This document shows, piece by piece, positions 26,165 to 36,654 of a stretch of 64,000 bases of DNA (its first letter is position 1; each line of letters opens with the position of its first letter). The translations under genes and the position numbers were made by a program. Below the pieces are notes generated by a model, which saw nothing but the letters and a program-made list of their open reading frames with translations, had not been told where the DNA came from and did not search any database. The stretch comes from Candidatus Mikella endobia (GTDB lineage: Bacteria > Pseudomonadota > Gammaproteobacteria > Enterobacterales > Enterobacteriaceae): the NCBI RefSeq assembly GCF_900048045.1, contig NZ_LN999831.1, positions 248,001 to 312,000 on the forward strand, in the 5' to 3' direction.

Positions 26165-26595
26165 TATATAGTTTTTTGTGCGTTAGCTTGTATACGAATA
26201 TTTCGCACTATAGCTTCTAATCCTTGCGATCGGTATGGAGTCAAGTGTTGAATAAGTTCTAATTCATTAAAAAATGGTTGCACATCATAAGAAATAATTT
26301 CTGTAAGAGTTAAGTTTTGATAAATAATAAATAATATGGCAATAAGTCCTTTGACAATAGCCGTATCACTGTCTCCGTAAAACTGAAAGCTGTCTTTTGC
26401 ATAAGTTTCTAAACCTATCCATACTTTACTTTGACATCCAGTAACAAAATGTTTTGGGGTACGCATACTTACTGGTAACGGCGGTAATTGAGCTCCTAGT
26501 TCAATAATATAAAGATATATTTCTTCCCAATTCCTACAACGGGAAAAATTGTGCCGTAATTTTTCTTTATTAGGCAAATTAGATAGATTTTGCAA
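26152..26595 (-). CDS. sufE: Cysteine desulfuration protein SufE
   Basis: Accepts sulfur from SufS on a conserved cysteine and passes it to the SufBCD scaffold. 147 residues (E. coli 138); the active cysteine is in TGCQSKVW near residue 60, and [13 protein letters not shown] and [11 protein letters not shown] follow. Last gene of the suf operon, ten bases after the sufS stop. Its C-terminal codons overlap the pykF 3' end on the other strand. A short extension relative to E. coli is present at both ends. Confidence 0.96.
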   Translation of the reverse strand: MQNLSNLPNKEKLRHNFSRCRNWEEIYLYIIELGAQLPPLPVSMRTPKHFVTGCQSKVWIGLETYAKDSFQFYGDSDTAIVKGLIAILFIIYQNLTLTEIISYDVQPFFNELELIQHLTPYRSQGLEAIVRNIRIQANAQKTIYQRI

Positions 26596-26605
26596 ATCGT
26601 TCTCC

Positions 26606-27829
26606 TTATCTCAATAAATATTGTACCCTTACCAAACTAGACACGAGTCTATCTATATCATTTTTATTTGTATACATTGCAATTGATGCACGACACATGT
26701 GCTCTACATCAAAATATGACATCAACGGCATAGCACAATGATGTCCAGTACGGATAGCAATGCCATATCGATCTAAAAACAAACCTACATCATAGGCATG
26801 TCGCTGAATTAAATTAAAAGCAATAATACCTATACGGTTACTTGGTCCATATAATTTTATATTGGGTATTTGATTTAGTGCTTCAATTGTATATTGCATG
26901 AGTCCATGCTCATAAGCTTGAATATTTTCCATACCTATATGTTCAATATAATCAATAGCAGCTCCTAAACCTATAATACCTGCTATATTTGGAGATCCTG
27001 CCTCAAAACGCCATGGGATATCATTAAAAGAAGTTCCATTAGTTAGACTAACAGTACGGATCATAGATCCCCCACCTTCCCAAGGCGGCATAGCGTTTAA
27101 TAGTTCTTTTTTAGCATATAGTATACCAATACCAGAAGGTCCATAAATTTTATGACCTGAGAATACATAAAAATCGCAATCTATATTCTTGACATTTACT
27201 TTTTGATGCATAATTCCTTGCGCGCCGTCGACTAGTATCACTGCATTACTTAATGCACGTACTTGAGCTATAATTTTTTGTAGAGGATTAAACGTACCAA
27301 GTACATTAGATACTTGAGTAATCGCAAATAAACGCGTATGGTGATCAATTAAATCCGGCAATAGAGAGATATTTAGCGTCCCATCTGGAAGAAAAGGAAT
27401 ATAGCGTAGAGATAACTGTTTTCTATCAGCTAGAATTTGCCATGGAACAATATTAGCATGATGCTCCATTTCTGAAATAAGAATATTATCACCAGCTCGC
27501 AGATTATATTGTCCCCAACTATTAGCAACCAAATTAATACCTTCTGTAGATCCTTTAACGAAAATAATTTCATCTACAGAATCGGCGTTGATAAAACTTG
27601 CTATGCGATATCGCACTTGTTCCATACGAAAAGTAGATTCACTACTTAAAGTATGAATGCCTCGGTGCACTGCAGCGTATCCTTGCCGATAATATTCGCT
27701 TTCACAATCAATAACAACATTAGGTTTTTGCGCACTAGCGGCGCTATCAAGATATATTAGCGGCAGTTTATTTATTTTCCGTTCTAGGATAGGAAAATCA
27801 GAACGGATTCTTTCAATAGGATAATTCAT
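26606..27829 (-). CDS. sufS: Cysteine desulfurase SufS
   Basis: Pyridoxal-phosphate enzyme that takes sulfur from cysteine for Fe-S cluster assembly under stress. 407 residues (E. coli 406). The PLP lysine is in SGHKIYG near 226, the catalytic cysteine in [10 protein letters not shown] near 364; [10 protein letters not shown] (27-36) and [10 protein letters not shown] (51-60) match the group II desulfurases. The start codon overlaps the sufD stop by four bases (ATGA), implying coupled translation. As no isc genes are in view, Suf may be the only assembly system. Confidence 0.97.
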   Translation of the reverse strand: MNYPIERIRSDFPILERKINKLPLIYLDSAASAQKPNVVIDCESEYYRQGYAAVHRGIHTLSSESTFRMEQVRYRIASFINADSVDEIIFVKGSTEGINLVANSWGQYNLRAGDNILISEMEHHANIVPWQILADRKQLSLRYIPFLPDGTLNISLLPDLIDHHTRLFAITQVSNVLGTFNPLQKIIAQVRALSNAVILVDGAQGIMHQKVNVKNIDCDFYVFSGHKIYGPSGIGILYAKKELLNAMPPWEGGGSMIRTVSLTNGTSFNDIPWRFEAGSPNIAGIIGLGAAIDYIEHIGMENIQAYEHGLMQYTIEALNQIPNIKLYGPSNRIGIIAFNLIQRHAYDVGLFLDRYGIAIRTGHHCAMPLMSYFDVEHMCRASIAMYTNKNDIDRLVSSLVRVQYLLR

Positions 27830-29112
27830 TTAGATACTTCCAAAGCCGCAGCGATATGTGCTAGTACCATATTGCGTACTGCATCTTGAGAAATTATTTC
27901 TGTTACTTCAGCTGCAAAAGCATAAATTATTATTTTTTGTGCATCTTTTCTAGTAATCCCTCGAGAACATAGATAGAAAATCTGTTCTTCATCGATATGA
28001 CCAATAGTAGCCCCGTGATTGCATTTTACATCATCAGTATAAATTTCTAATTGTGGTTTAGTATTTACTTCAGCTAGAGGGTTTAATAGTAAATTGTTAT
28101 TTATCATTTTACCATCGGTTTTTATAGCCTTATTAGCAACTTTAATTAATCCATTGAATACTCCTTTACCAAAATCACGTACAATAAATTTATGTAGTTG
28201 TCTACTTAAACAATAACTATTATTATGTTCAATATAAGTACGATTATCACTAATATCTTTCCCTGAAGGTACAATAAGGCTATTAATTACCAGATTAGAG
28301 CCTTCTCCGTTCATCTGCGCGCTAGTTTGATGCCTAGTCAACTTTGCTCCGAATATAAATGTACTACTATGTACCACCGCAGTACGACTGATACTTATAT
28401 CGTTATGGCCAAAATGATAGCTAGCACTATTTTCACAAGCTAGTTTGATATGACTTAAGTGTGCATTATTGCCAACTACCATTGAAGTTCGAGCTCCGCA
28501 GAAATGTCCTTTAGGATCTAAGCTAACAAAATGTTCAATTACTTGACCTTGTGCACTATCTCCGATATCAATATGGTGTCGGTAATGTACCATATTAAGT
28601 GTTTCTTTATTTTCACTTCCTTGACTGATATGTAATATATATAGCGGTCTTGCTGCTATGTTACTATTAGGTAAGTAAATTCTAGTAGTTTCTTTGCTTA
28701 AACTTTCGGTTAAATGTAAAAATATTTCAGGTTGGATAGGAGCTGGCAGTGATTGCCTCGCAGCACCTTTTTCTATTTTTATTTTCCAGAAACCAGTATC
28801 TGGATCACTTAATAATGAATCATAGTGACCATCTACAAAAACTAACCTACAAGCATCTATTTTAAAACTTAGAGCCTCTAAATTAGCGATAGATACCTTA
28901 CAAGCAGTAGTAGAAATAAAATGGTGCGAAAGCAAACCTTCCAGCTTGGTATATTTCCAATGTTCGTGTTTACAGGTAGGTATCCCCATACCTTTAACAT
29001 TATTCCAGTGCGAATAAGATTCAGCAAAGTGCGTTGCACTTTGGCTCATGAATAATTGTTGCCACTGTTTTAACGTTCTTGAAGAATTGTTATTATTTGG
29101 TAAGCCAGCCAT
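27826..29112 (-). CDS. sufD: Fe-S assembly scaffold protein SufD
   Basis: Component of the SufBC2D scaffold complex on which clusters form. 428 residues from the ATG at 29112, whose MAGLPN start equals that of E. coli SufD; an upstream in-frame ATG (29127) would add five non-family residues. The beta-helix core and the C-terminal SufB-interaction block ([22 protein letters not shown], about 370-391) are present. The start lies inside the 3' end of sufC (overlap of 20 bases), as in E. coli. No lesions. Confidence 0.96.
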   Translation of the reverse strand: MAGLPNNNNSSRTLKQWQQLFMSQSATHFAESYSHWNNVKGMGIPTCKHEHWKYTKLEGLLSHHFISTTACKVSIANLEALSFKIDACRLVFVDGHYDSLLSDPDTGFWKIKIEKGAARQSLPAPIQPEIFLHLTESLSKETTRIYLPNSNIAARPLYILHISQGSENKETLNMVHYRHHIDIGDSAQGQVIEHFVSLDPKGHFCGARTSMVVGNNAHLSHIKLACENSASYHFGHNDISISRTAVVHSSTFIFGAKLTRHQTSAQMNGEGSNLVINSLIVPSGKDISDNRTYIEHNNSYCLSRQLHKFIVRDFGKGVFNGLIKVANKAIKTDGKMINNNLLLNPLAEVNTKPQLEIYTDDVKCNHGATIGHIDEEQIFYLCSRGITRKDAQKIIIYAFAAEVTEIISQDAVRNMVLAHIAAALEVSK

Positions 29113-29833
29113 AGCCTTGCTCCTCAAGCTTTTTTGCCAAGGAAAAATCGCTGGATTTTATAATTTTGCCTTTATGCAACACATGAACATGATCAGGTTT
29201 TATATATTCTAAAATACGCTGATAATGAGTAACTATAACAAAAGAACGTTTTGCATTACGTAGTGTATTTACGCCTCTAGCAACAATTTTTAAGGCATCT
29301 ATATCCAAACCAGAATCTGTTTCATCCAAAATACATAAATCTGGCTCTAGCACAGCCATTTGTAAAATGTCATTACGTTTTTTTTCTCCACCAGAAAATC
29401 CTACATTTACAGATCTAGTTAGCAAATCAGATGGCATTTTAAGTAATGCAATCTTTGATTCAATGAAATCTGAAAAATCAAAGCGATCTAACGGCGGTTT
29501 ATTACGATATTTACGAACCGTATTTACAGCAGTTTGTAAGAAAAAATGGTTACTGACACCTGGAATTTCTACAGGATATTGAAATGCCATAAAAATTCCT
29601 TCTCTAGCGCGTTCTTCTGGTTCTAATGCTAGTAAATTATAGCCTTTAAATAATACATAACCAGAAGTAATATTATAATTTTGCCTACCCGTTATAGTAG
29701 CTGCTAAAGTGCTTTTACCGGAACCATTGGGTCCCATTATAGCATGAACTTCTCCTGGTTTTATTTCTAAATTTAATCCTTTAAGAATAGCATTCTCTTC
29801 TATGCTAACGTTTAGATTTTTAATTGATAACAT
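29093..29833 (-). CDS. sufC: Fe-S assembly ATPase SufC
   Basis: ABC-type ATPase that drives conformational change of the SufBCD scaffold. 246 residues (E. coli 248): Walker A GPNGSGKST near 34-42, a Q-loop with FQYPVEIPGVSN near 84, signature FSGGEKKRND near 150, Walker B LCILDETDSGLD near 170 and the H-loop THYQR near 203. Shares its 3' end with the sufD start. Cytosolic, with no membrane segment. Confidence 0.97.
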   Translation of the reverse strand: MLSIKNLNVSIEENAILKGLNLEIKPGEVHAIMGPNGSGKSTLAATITGRQNYNITSGYVLFKGYNLLALEPEERAREGIFMAFQYPVEIPGVSNHFFLQTAVNTVRKYRNKPPLDRFDFSDFIESKIALLKMPSDLLTRSVNVGFSGGEKKRNDILQMAVLEPDLCILDETDSGLDIDALKIVARGVNTLRNAKRSFVIVTHYQRILEYIKPDHVHVLHKGKIIKSSDFSLAKKLEEQGYGWLTK

Positions 29834-29876
29834 TTTTAATTCCTATAACTAGCTAGCATGTAGTACAAACTCCATT

Positions 29877-31340
29877 TTAGCCTACTCTGCGTTCAATACT
29901 TATAGCTAGTAATTTTTGTGCTTCTACAGCAAACTCTAGTGGTAATTCTGAAAATACATCCTTACAAAAACCGTTAACTATCATTGAAATTGCATCATCT
30001 TCACTAATACCACGTTGGCAGCAGTAAAAAAGTTGATCTTCTCCTATATGCGAAATTGTAGCTTCATGTTCTAATTTAGCTGTATTATTACGTGCTTCTA
30101 CATAAGGGAAAGTATGTGCGCTACATTCGCTACCGATAAGCATCGAATCACATTGAGTAAAATTACGTGCATTATTAGCTGTGGGCATAATTTTTACTAA
30201 CCCCCGATAAGTGTTTTCACTTTTACCTGCAGAAATTCCTTTAGAGATAATTGTTGAGTGAGTATTTTTGCCAATATGAATCATTTTGGTACCAGTATCG
30301 GCTTGCTGGTAACTATTAGTCATAGCCACCGAGAAAAATTCTCCTAATGAATTATTCCCACGAAGAATAACGCTAGGATATTTCCAAGTAATAGCTGAGC
30401 CAGTTTCTAACTGTGTCCAGGACATTTTAGAGTTAGCACCGGCACATAACGCTCGTTTAGTAACAAAATTAAGAATCCCTCCCTCACTTTTATTACCAGA
30501 AAACCAATTTTGTATCGTAGAATACTTTACTTTAGCATCTTTAAGCAAAATAACCTCAACAACAGCTGCATGTAGTTGATAGATATTATGCACTGGAGCT
30601 GAGCATCCTTCTATATAGCTGATAGAACTACCTTCATCAGCAATAATAATAGTGCGTTCAAACTGACCTATATTAGCAGAATTAATGCGAAAGTATGTTG
30701 ATAGTTCCATCGGACAGTGTATACCTTTAGGTACATAAATAAATGTTCCATCAGAAACTACTGCTGAGTTTAAAGCAGCGAAAAAATTATCTGTATATGG
30801 CACTACACTGCCTAGATACTTACGTACTAAATCTGGATATTCATGAATAGCTTTATTAAATGAACAAAAAATAATACCTATTTTGGCTAGCTTCTCGCGA
30901 TAAGTAGTTGATACTGAAACGGAATCAAAAATAGCATCTACAGCAACATTTCTACCTTCACGAACGGGTACTCCAAGCTTATTGAATGCCTGTTCTACTT
31001 TATCTGTAAGATAATTTTTAACATGTTTGGTACTACCAGACTGGTGTGGTATTATACCTGATTGTAACTGACAATTATCATCACAATTATTACAAGATGG
31101 TGCAGAATAGTAACTATAATAATTATAATCAATAGGATTATAATGGGCTTTTAACCAGTGCGGTTCTTCCATTTTTAACCAAGCATCATAAGCATTTAAA
31201 CGAAATTTTAGCATCCAATCTGGATCATTACGTTTTGCTGAAATAGCACGTATTACATCTTCTCTTATACCATGCGCTAATTCTTCTGTTGCTAATTTTG
31301 TAAAGAAACCTTCTTTATAAGAACGATCATTTTTCATCAA
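29877..31340 (-). CDS. sufB: Fe-S assembly scaffold protein SufB
   Basis: Main scaffold subunit that holds the nascent cluster and FADH2. 487 residues (E. coli 495). The N-terminal cysteine motif CNNCDDNC (about 81-88) is retained, as are the conserved cysteine in NFTQCDSMLIGSECSAHTFPY (near 395-415) and the C-terminal NGFCKDVFSELPLEFAVEAQKLL helix. Colinear with E. coli over the whole length. Separated from sufA by 45 bases and from sufC by 43. Confidence 0.97.
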   Translation of the reverse strand: MMKNDRSYKEGFFTKLATEELAHGIREDVIRAISAKRNDPDWMLKFRLNAYDAWLKMEEPHWLKAHYNPIDYNYYSYYSAPSCNNCDDNCQLQSGIIPHQSGSTKHVKNYLTDKVEQAFNKLGVPVREGRNVAVDAIFDSVSVSTTYREKLAKIGIIFCSFNKAIHEYPDLVRKYLGSVVPYTDNFFAALNSAVVSDGTFIYVPKGIHCPMELSTYFRINSANIGQFERTIIIADEGSSISYIEGCSAPVHNIYQLHAAVVEVILLKDAKVKYSTIQNWFSGNKSEGGILNFVTKRALCAGANSKMSWTQLETGSAITWKYPSVILRGNNSLGEFFSVAMTNSYQQADTGTKMIHIGKNTHSTIISKGISAGKSENTYRGLVKIMPTANNARNFTQCDSMLIGSECSAHTFPYVEARNNTAKLEHEATISHIGEDQLFYCCQRGISEDDAISMIVNGFCKDVFSELPLEFAVEAQKLLAISIERRVG

Positions 31341-31385
31341 TAATTTAGTAACTTTAATTTTTTAAAAATAGTAATCATTTATCAA

Positions 31386-31763
31386 TTAAAGGCCAAAACT
31401 TTTGCCACAACCACAGGTGTACTGCGCTTTGGGATTGTTAAATTTAAATACGTAGTTTATACCTTGCTGTATGTAATCTAAAACAGTACCATCAATAAAA
31501 GGCATCGCTTTTATCGACACATATAATCTCGCGCCATTAGTTTCATAAACTATATCATTGTTATTAATTTGTGTAACTTTTTCCAGAAAATATTTAAAAC
31601 CAGCACATCCAGATTTTTTAATACTAAAACGTAACCCAAGCATAATTGAATCATCTTCCATTAATTTATTAATTTTACGTACAGCAGAATTAGTTAAGGT
31701 TACTCCGTGCCAGATATTATTTTCCATGGAAAATCTTTCCATGTTATTATCATCTAATTGCAT
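31386..31763 (-). CDS. sufA: A-type Fe-S carrier protein SufA
   Basis: Transfers clusters from SufBCD to target proteins. 125 residues (E. coli 122) with the three invariant cysteines of A-type carriers: GCAGF near 55 and CGCGKSFG at the C-terminus. First gene of the sufABCDSE operon. A second internal ATG (31740, MERFSM) is possible, but the longer form matches the family length better. No IscR or OxyR site could be recognised upstream. Confidence 0.95.
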   Translation of the reverse strand: MQLDDNNMERFSMENNIWHGVTLTNSAVRKINKLMEDDSIMLGLRFSIKKSGCAGFKYFLEKVTQINNNDIVYETNGARLYVSIKAMPFIDGTVLDYIQQGINYVFKFNNPKAQYTCGCGKSFGL

Positions 31764-32120
31764 AATTATTACCTAAGAACATTAGAAAATTATACTTCTA
31801 AAATTAAAATATTTATTTTCTTATTCAATAAATTTTTCTGTATATACTTATAGTAAGTATTATTAAATATTTATGAAAATAAAAAATAATTTAATATTTA
31901 ATTAAATATAATGCATTAAATTTTCTGTTAGATGCAGAGATTTTAGAAAATCTTAATTCTTAAGATAAGCAAATTATTTATTTATCTAATCCATATCGTA
32001 TTTATGTTATTTATATTTAAATAATAACAATATTATAAGTATATTTTTTAACAACTATTTTTTATTTGTCTGTAATAACTTAAGTTGTTATTAACAATTG
32101 AGATAGTTAGATCTATTAAT
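31764..32120. other. Spacer between sufA and the ihfA relic
   Basis: Promoter region of the suf operon on the minus strand; very AT-rich. No -35/-10 pair stands out, no regulator site is readable, and no trace of btuC (the next gene after ihfA in E. coli) is visible. Confidence 0.45.
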
Positions 32121-32413
32121 CTACCTAGATAGATTATCATTGTTTCTTAATTTTTTACTGGGGCAGAAGGTTACTACCCTGCTGGCAGTAACAAAAAGAA
32201 TCACTTGGCTAGTTTTAGGATTATATCCTGACCTATTATTTTTATTCAAAATAATTTATATATAACAAATATTAATTATTTTACTTAATTACCATTTGCT
32301 AATGCAAGACATTTATTTATAAAAATAATTTTACTATAATAGGAATCCTGTTTGCTTAATTTAATATTTTTAAATAAGTATTCTGAAATTCTAACTTTAA
32401 TTAGAAACATAAG
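32121..32413 (-). pseudogene. ihfA: Relic of integration host factor alpha subunit
   Basis: IHF-alpha bends DNA at specific sites. Directly after pheT, on the same strand and partly overlapping its last codons, frames match E. coli IhfA: ISEYLFKNIKLSKQD (E. coli MSEYLFDKLGLSKRD; near 32340-32385), CLALANGN-stop-VK (E. coli RRALENGEQVK), and VTASRVVTFCPSKKLR (E. coli ITARRVVTFRPGQKLK; near 32140-32190), ending at TAG 32121. In-frame stops and frame changes separate the blocks. The pheS-pheT-ihfA order is the E. coli order. Confidence 0.85.
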
Positions 32414-34823
32414 TTTCATTCCTTAAGTAGGCTTGGAATTTACTTTTTAAAGAAAAAATACATTTTTCAATAATTGCTGCAATTTCTTCTTCTTCAAGAG
32501 TATTATTTTTATTTTGCAATATTAAACTAATAGCTATGCTTTTAAAACCTTTTTTGATATTATTACCATGGTAGATATCAAATATATTTATATTAATTAA
32601 TTGATCTCCAATAACATTTTTACATTCATTAATAATATCTGTAACAGCAATATTATCAACAACTACAATAGCTATATCTCGGCGATTAGTAGGAAATCGA
32701 GAAATATTACTTATTTTATGACTTTTACACTCAGCAACTATATTCCAGAGAAATTCAAAAACCAAAGTACGACTATTTAAATTTAACTTGGCCTCAAGTT
32801 CAGGATGAATCATACCTATAAAACCAATAAATTCATTTTTAATATAAATTGCTGCACTCTGCCCTGGATGCAAAGCTGGATGCTGTTGTACTTTAAATTC
32901 TATATCGTCTAATTTACCAGTAATATCAAATATTGCCTCAATATCGCCTTTAATGTCATAAAAATCTACTAATGGTTGTTCTTTATCAAAATCCCAGTGT
33001 TCATTAAATCTAGGACCAGTAATAACTCCAGCCAACATAAAATCTTGACGAATTCCCATTTCAGCTGTATTATCAGGAATAAAACGCAATCCGCTTTCAA
33101 ATAAACGGATCCGCTGTTGCTGCCGATTCTGATTATAAATTAACGCATCAATAAGTCCGGTCCATAACGACAATCGCATAACGGACATATTTTTAGAAAT
33201 AGGATTAGGTAGTACTAATGGAACCTGATGAGGATGAAACAATGCTTGTTTTTTAGGATCAACAAAACTATAGATAATAGTTTCATGATAGCCACGAGCT
33301 ACTAGTAACATTTTTACTCTTGATAACTGTAGTGCTTCTTCACTAAAATGCGATATTTTTAAATTAGCACGTACTGGTACATTAGGAATCATGTTATAAC
33401 CATATAATCTGGCAATTTCTTCTATTAAATCTTCTTCAATAGATATATCAAAACGCCAACTAGGAGCTGTAACTTTCCAAGAATCTGTTGCTAGGATGCA
33501 TCTAACTTTGCAACCAATACTGGTTAAAATATCATTCACATCATTATTAGGGATAAAATGGCCAATTAGACGATCCAATTTTTTTCGGTGTAAATTTATA
33601 GTATTTGACTGTCTAAGTGATCTTTTAGATGTTCTATCAATAACTGGCCCCGGTTGTCCACCACAAATAGCTACTAATAGTTCTGTAACTCTCTCTATAG
33701 CTAAAGGTGGTAGATTTTGATCTACACCTCGTTCGTAATGATATAGAGTATTAGTATGTAATTCATAGCGACGAGCAGCACTAGTTATAATTAACGGATT
33801 AAAGAAAGCACATTCTAAAAATATATTACAGGTAGAAGAATAATTAATACTTGAATTAGCCCCTCCTAGAATCCCTGCTATTGCTAAAACTTTATTGTAA
33901 TCAGCAATAACTAGCGTATCGGAAGCTAAAGTAATATTATTACCATTAACTAATGTTAGTTGTTCATTTTTTTGGGCATATCGAACTAAAATCCCGCCTT
34001 CAATACTATCAAAATCAAAAATATGTGTTGGTTGTCCTAGTTCTAATAGAACATAATTAGTGATATCAACTACAGCGTCTATTGATCGATAGCCGCTGCG
34101 GCGTAATTTTTCTTTCATCCATAATGGTGTTCTAGCGTTGATGTTTATATTTTTTACTATTCTTCCTAAATAGCGCGGACAAGCATTAGTAACTTCTACA
34201 TAAATAAATATCTTATCGTTGATAACTGGCAATACTTTATGGATAATAGGTGGTTCGAAAGTAATACGATTATAAGCTGATATATCTCGAGCAATGCCTA
34301 ACAATCCTAAGCAATCGGGGCGATTGGGTGTGATGTTAATATCAATAATGTTATCTTCAAGCTGAAGATAGTCACGAATATTTTTTCCTATGGGTGCATC
34401 TGCTGGTAGTTCAATTATGTCATGATTATTTCCATCAATACCTAATGTAGGAAATGAACACAGTATACCTTCTGATAGCTCATTAAATAATTTTTTAGCT
34501 TCAATATTCAAATTTCCAGGCAGTAAGGCACCTCTAGTTGCTACCGCTACTATTAAATCTGTGCGACAATTTTTTGCTCCACATACAATATTATGTAGTA
34601 TTTTATCACCGATATCTACGGTATTAATAAATAATTTATTATTCTTGATATTGATGTGTGGCCTGCATTCAACTATTTTGCCGATTACTACACCAGTAAA
34701 ACGTTTAGCTACTGGTTCTATGCTGTTTACTTCTAGTCCAATCATAGTAATTTGATCTGCTAATGTGTTACTATCGATGGTTGGGTTCACCCATTCACGC
34801 AGCCAAAATTCACTGAATTTCAT
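32397..34823 (-). CDS. pheT: Phenylalanyl-tRNA synthetase beta subunit
   Basis: Forms the alpha2-beta2 PheRS with pheS; the beta subunit recognises tRNA and edits Tyr-tRNA-Phe. 808 residues (E. coli 795): N-terminal EMAP-like domain (about 40-150), the B3/B4 editing region (about 210-390), B5 (about 400-475), a pseudo-catalytic domain and the C-terminal anticodon-binding domain ending KFQAYLRNE. The stop lies inside the decayed ihfA. Starts 20 bases after the pheS stop. Confidence 0.96.
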   Translation of the reverse strand: MKFSEFWLREWVNPTIDSNTLADQITMIGLEVNSIEPVAKRFTGVVIGKIVECRPHINIKNNKLFINTVDIGDKILHNIVCGAKNCRTDLIVAVATRGALLPGNLNIEAKKLFNELSEGILCSFPTLGIDGNNHDIIELPADAPIGKNIRDYLQLEDNIIDINITPNRPDCLGLLGIARDISAYNRITFEPPIIHKVLPVINDKIFIYVEVTNACPRYLGRIVKNININARTPLWMKEKLRRSGYRSIDAVVDITNYVLLELGQPTHIFDFDSIEGGILVRYAQKNEQLTLVNGNNITLASDTLVIADYNKVLAIAGILGGANSSINYSSTCNIFLECAFFNPLIITSAARRYELHTNTLYHYERGVDQNLPPLAIERVTELLVAICGGQPGPVIDRTSKRSLRQSNTINLHRKKLDRLIGHFIPNNDVNDILTSIGCKVRCILATDSWKVTAPSWRFDISIEEDLIEEIARLYGYNMIPNVPVRANLKISHFSEEALQLSRVKMLLVARGYHETIIYSFVDPKKQALFHPHQVPLVLPNPISKNMSVMRLSLWTGLIDALIYNQNRQQQRIRLFESGLRFIPDNTAEMGIRQDFMLAGVITGPRFNEHWDFDKEQPLVDFYDIKGDIEAIFDITGKLDDIEFKVQQHPALHPGQSAAIYIKNEFIGFIGMIHPELEAKLNLNSRTLVFEFLWNIVAECKSHKISNISRFPTNRRDIAIVVVDNIAVTDIINECKNVIGDQLININIFDIYHGNNIKKGFKSIAISLILQNKNNTLEEEEIAAIIEKCIFSLKSKFQAYLRNETYVSN

Positions 34824-34842
34824 GTGGTGATTTTATCCTTCT

Positions 34843-35829
34843 TTAAAATTTAAATTGTTTTAAAAAACGTAGATCATTTTCGAAAAAGGCGCGTAAATCT
34901 GTAAGATGATAATAAATCATCGTTAATCGTTCTATTCCTATGCCAAAAGCAAAACCAGAATAGATTTCTGGATTTATTCCAATATTACTTAATACATTTG
35001 GATGTACCATGCCACAACCAAGAACTTCCAGCCAATTACCGTTGGTTCTCATAACGTCTACTTCTGCGGAAGGTTCAGTAAATGGAAAATAAGATGGACG
35101 GAAACGAACTGGTATATTTTCGGCAAAAAAATTACACAGAAAATCATGTAGTGTTCCTTTTAAGTTAGTAAAACTGATATTAGTATCAATAATCAGTCCT
35201 TCCATTTGATGAAACATAGGAGTATGTGTATAATCATAATCGTTACGGTACACTCTTCCTGAAGTAATAATTCTCATTGGTGGTTTTTGCATTTTCATAA
35301 TGCGAATCTGTACACCAGATGTATGAGTACGTAATAGTCTAGTATTATCTAACCAAAATGTATCTTTATCAGTACGTGCTGAATGATGTACGGGAATATT
35401 TAGTGCATCAAAATTATGATAATCATTTTCTATTTCAGGACCTTTTACTACCGAAAAACCTAATGTACTGAAAAAAGATTCAAGACGATTAATGGTCCAA
35501 GATATTGGATGAATACTGCCATTTTCCATACGTCGTCCTGGTAATGAGATATCTAAAGTCTCCGTGGCTATTTTTATATCCAATGCCAATTTTTCTAAAA
35601 TAATTTTCCTTTTAGTTAATTCTTGTTTAAATTCCTGTTTTACTTTATTTATTATAGCACCTACTACTGGTCTTTCTTCAGGAGCTAAATATCGCAAAGC
35701 ATGAATTTGTTGAGAAAAAATACCTTTTTTACCTAAATATTTGATGCGTATTGAATCTAATGTAGCAGTATCCTGAGACTGTTCAATTGCTTTTTTAGCC
35801 TGAGCAACAAAAAATTCAATTGTGGGCAT
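34843..35829 (-). CDS. pheS: Phenylalanyl-tRNA synthetase alpha subunit
   Basis: Catalytic subunit of PheRS. 328 residues (E. coli 327): N-terminal coiled coil (1-90), motif 2 near [20 protein letters not shown] (about 201-220), the Phe-binding pocket, and motif 3 [16 protein letters not shown] near the C-terminus. AGAGGA precedes the ATG. Upstream lies a terminator-like hairpin equivalent to the E. coli pheST attenuator but without the pheM leader peptide. Ala294 of E. coli corresponds to the GFAFG block, as expected. Confidence 0.97.
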   Translation of the reverse strand: MPTIEFFVAQAKKAIEQSQDTATLDSIRIKYLGKKGIFSQQIHALRYLAPEERPVVGAIINKVKQEFKQELTKRKIILEKLALDIKIATETLDISLPGRRMENGSIHPISWTINRLESFFSTLGFSVVKGPEIENDYHNFDALNIPVHHSARTDKDTFWLDNTRLLRTHTSGVQIRIMKMQKPPMRIITSGRVYRNDYDYTHTPMFHQMEGLIIDTNISFTNLKGTLHDFLCNFFAENIPVRFRPSYFPFTEPSAEVDVMRTNGNWLEVLGCGMVHPNVLSNIGINPEIYSGFAFGIGIERLTMIYYHLTDLRAFFENDLRFLKQFKF

Positions 35830-35888
35830 TACTTCCTCTTTTTATTGAAGTTTATGGATTACTAATCCATACGAATTAATTTTTAATA

Positions 35889-35913
35889 TAAAAAGCCTCC
35901 AACTGATGGAGGC
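35889..35913 (-). terminator. pheST attenuator-type terminator
   Basis: On the minus strand GCCTCC, a 7-base loop and GGAGGC (35913-35895) are followed by a short T run. The stem is the same one used in the E. coli pheM-pheST attenuator. The 158 bases between rplT and pheS contain no ATG-initiated leader with phenylalanine codons, so regulation by ribosome stalling at Phe codons appears lost while the terminator stem remains. Confidence 0.75.
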
Positions 35914-35987
35914 TCAAGCACTTTTTTTAGTAAATTACAATAATACTAATCTCTATAAAAAATTTTTAACTTCTCAAGTAGTTTATA

Positions 35988-36338
35988 TTAAATTTTTTTT
36001 GTTTTATCTACCAAACAAGTGAAGGCAGATTTATCAAATACAGCTATATCAGCTAATATTTTACGGTCTATATTAATAGACTCTTTTTTAAGCTTATTTA
36101 TCAATTTACTGTAAGTAATATCATTTTGACGAGCTGCGGCGTTAATACGAGTAATCCATAACTGACGAAAATGACGTTTTTTTTGACGTCGATCACGATA
36201 AGCGTATTGACCTGCTTTTATAACTGCCTGGAAGGCAACTCTATAAATTCGAGAACGAGCACCATAGTAACCTTTTGCTTGTTTTAATATTTTTTTGTGA
36301 CGGGCACGTGCTACCACACTACGTTTTACGCGAGCCAT
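35988..36338 (-). CDS. rplT: Large-subunit ribosomal protein L20
   Basis: Early assembly protein of the 50S subunit and, in E. coli, translational repressor of rpmI-rplT. 116 residues (E. coli 118), very basic; [16 protein letters not shown] at the start and [13 protein letters not shown] near 78-90 are typical. Between rpmI and pheS, as in E. coli. High confidence. Confidence 0.97.
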   Translation of the reverse strand: MARVKRSVVARARHKKILKQAKGYYGARSRIYRVAFQAVIKAGQYAYRDRRQKKRHFRQLWITRINAAARQNDITYSKLINKLKKESINIDRKILADIAVFDKSAFTCLVDKTKKI

Positions 36339-36399
36339 ATAATATTAATATCTCCTAAAATTTTTATATTGGATCATTCAGAAGCTTATGTGTTTTAGT

Positions 36400-36591
36400 T
36401 TATACTAAACAATGCATAACTAAACTGAAATCATTTTTAGAAACCATAGATTTTGGATGCAAATGACGCTTACGTTTAGTTGATTTTTTAGTAAGAATAT
36501 GACGCATATTAGCATGTTTATGTTTCAAACCTCCTGAAGCTGTTTTTTTAAAACGCTTAACAGCACTACGTACTGGCTTAATTTTTGGCAT
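36400..36591 (-). CDS. rpmI: Large-subunit ribosomal protein L35
   Basis: Small basic 50S protein. 63 residues (E. coli 65); [16 protein letters not shown] and [14 protein letters not shown] are diagnostic. The two last residues of the E. coli protein are missing. Follows infC by 63 bases and precedes rplT by 61, the conserved operon order. Confidence 0.97.
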   Translation of the reverse strand: MPKIKPVRSAVKRFKKTASGGLKHKHANMRHILTKKSTKRKRHLHPKSMVSKNDFSLVMHCLV

Positions 36592-36654
36592 AAAATTTAT
36601 TATTTCCTCATAATTTTAGGAAAAACGTAGGTTCTACGAAGTCTTCCTTACTTA

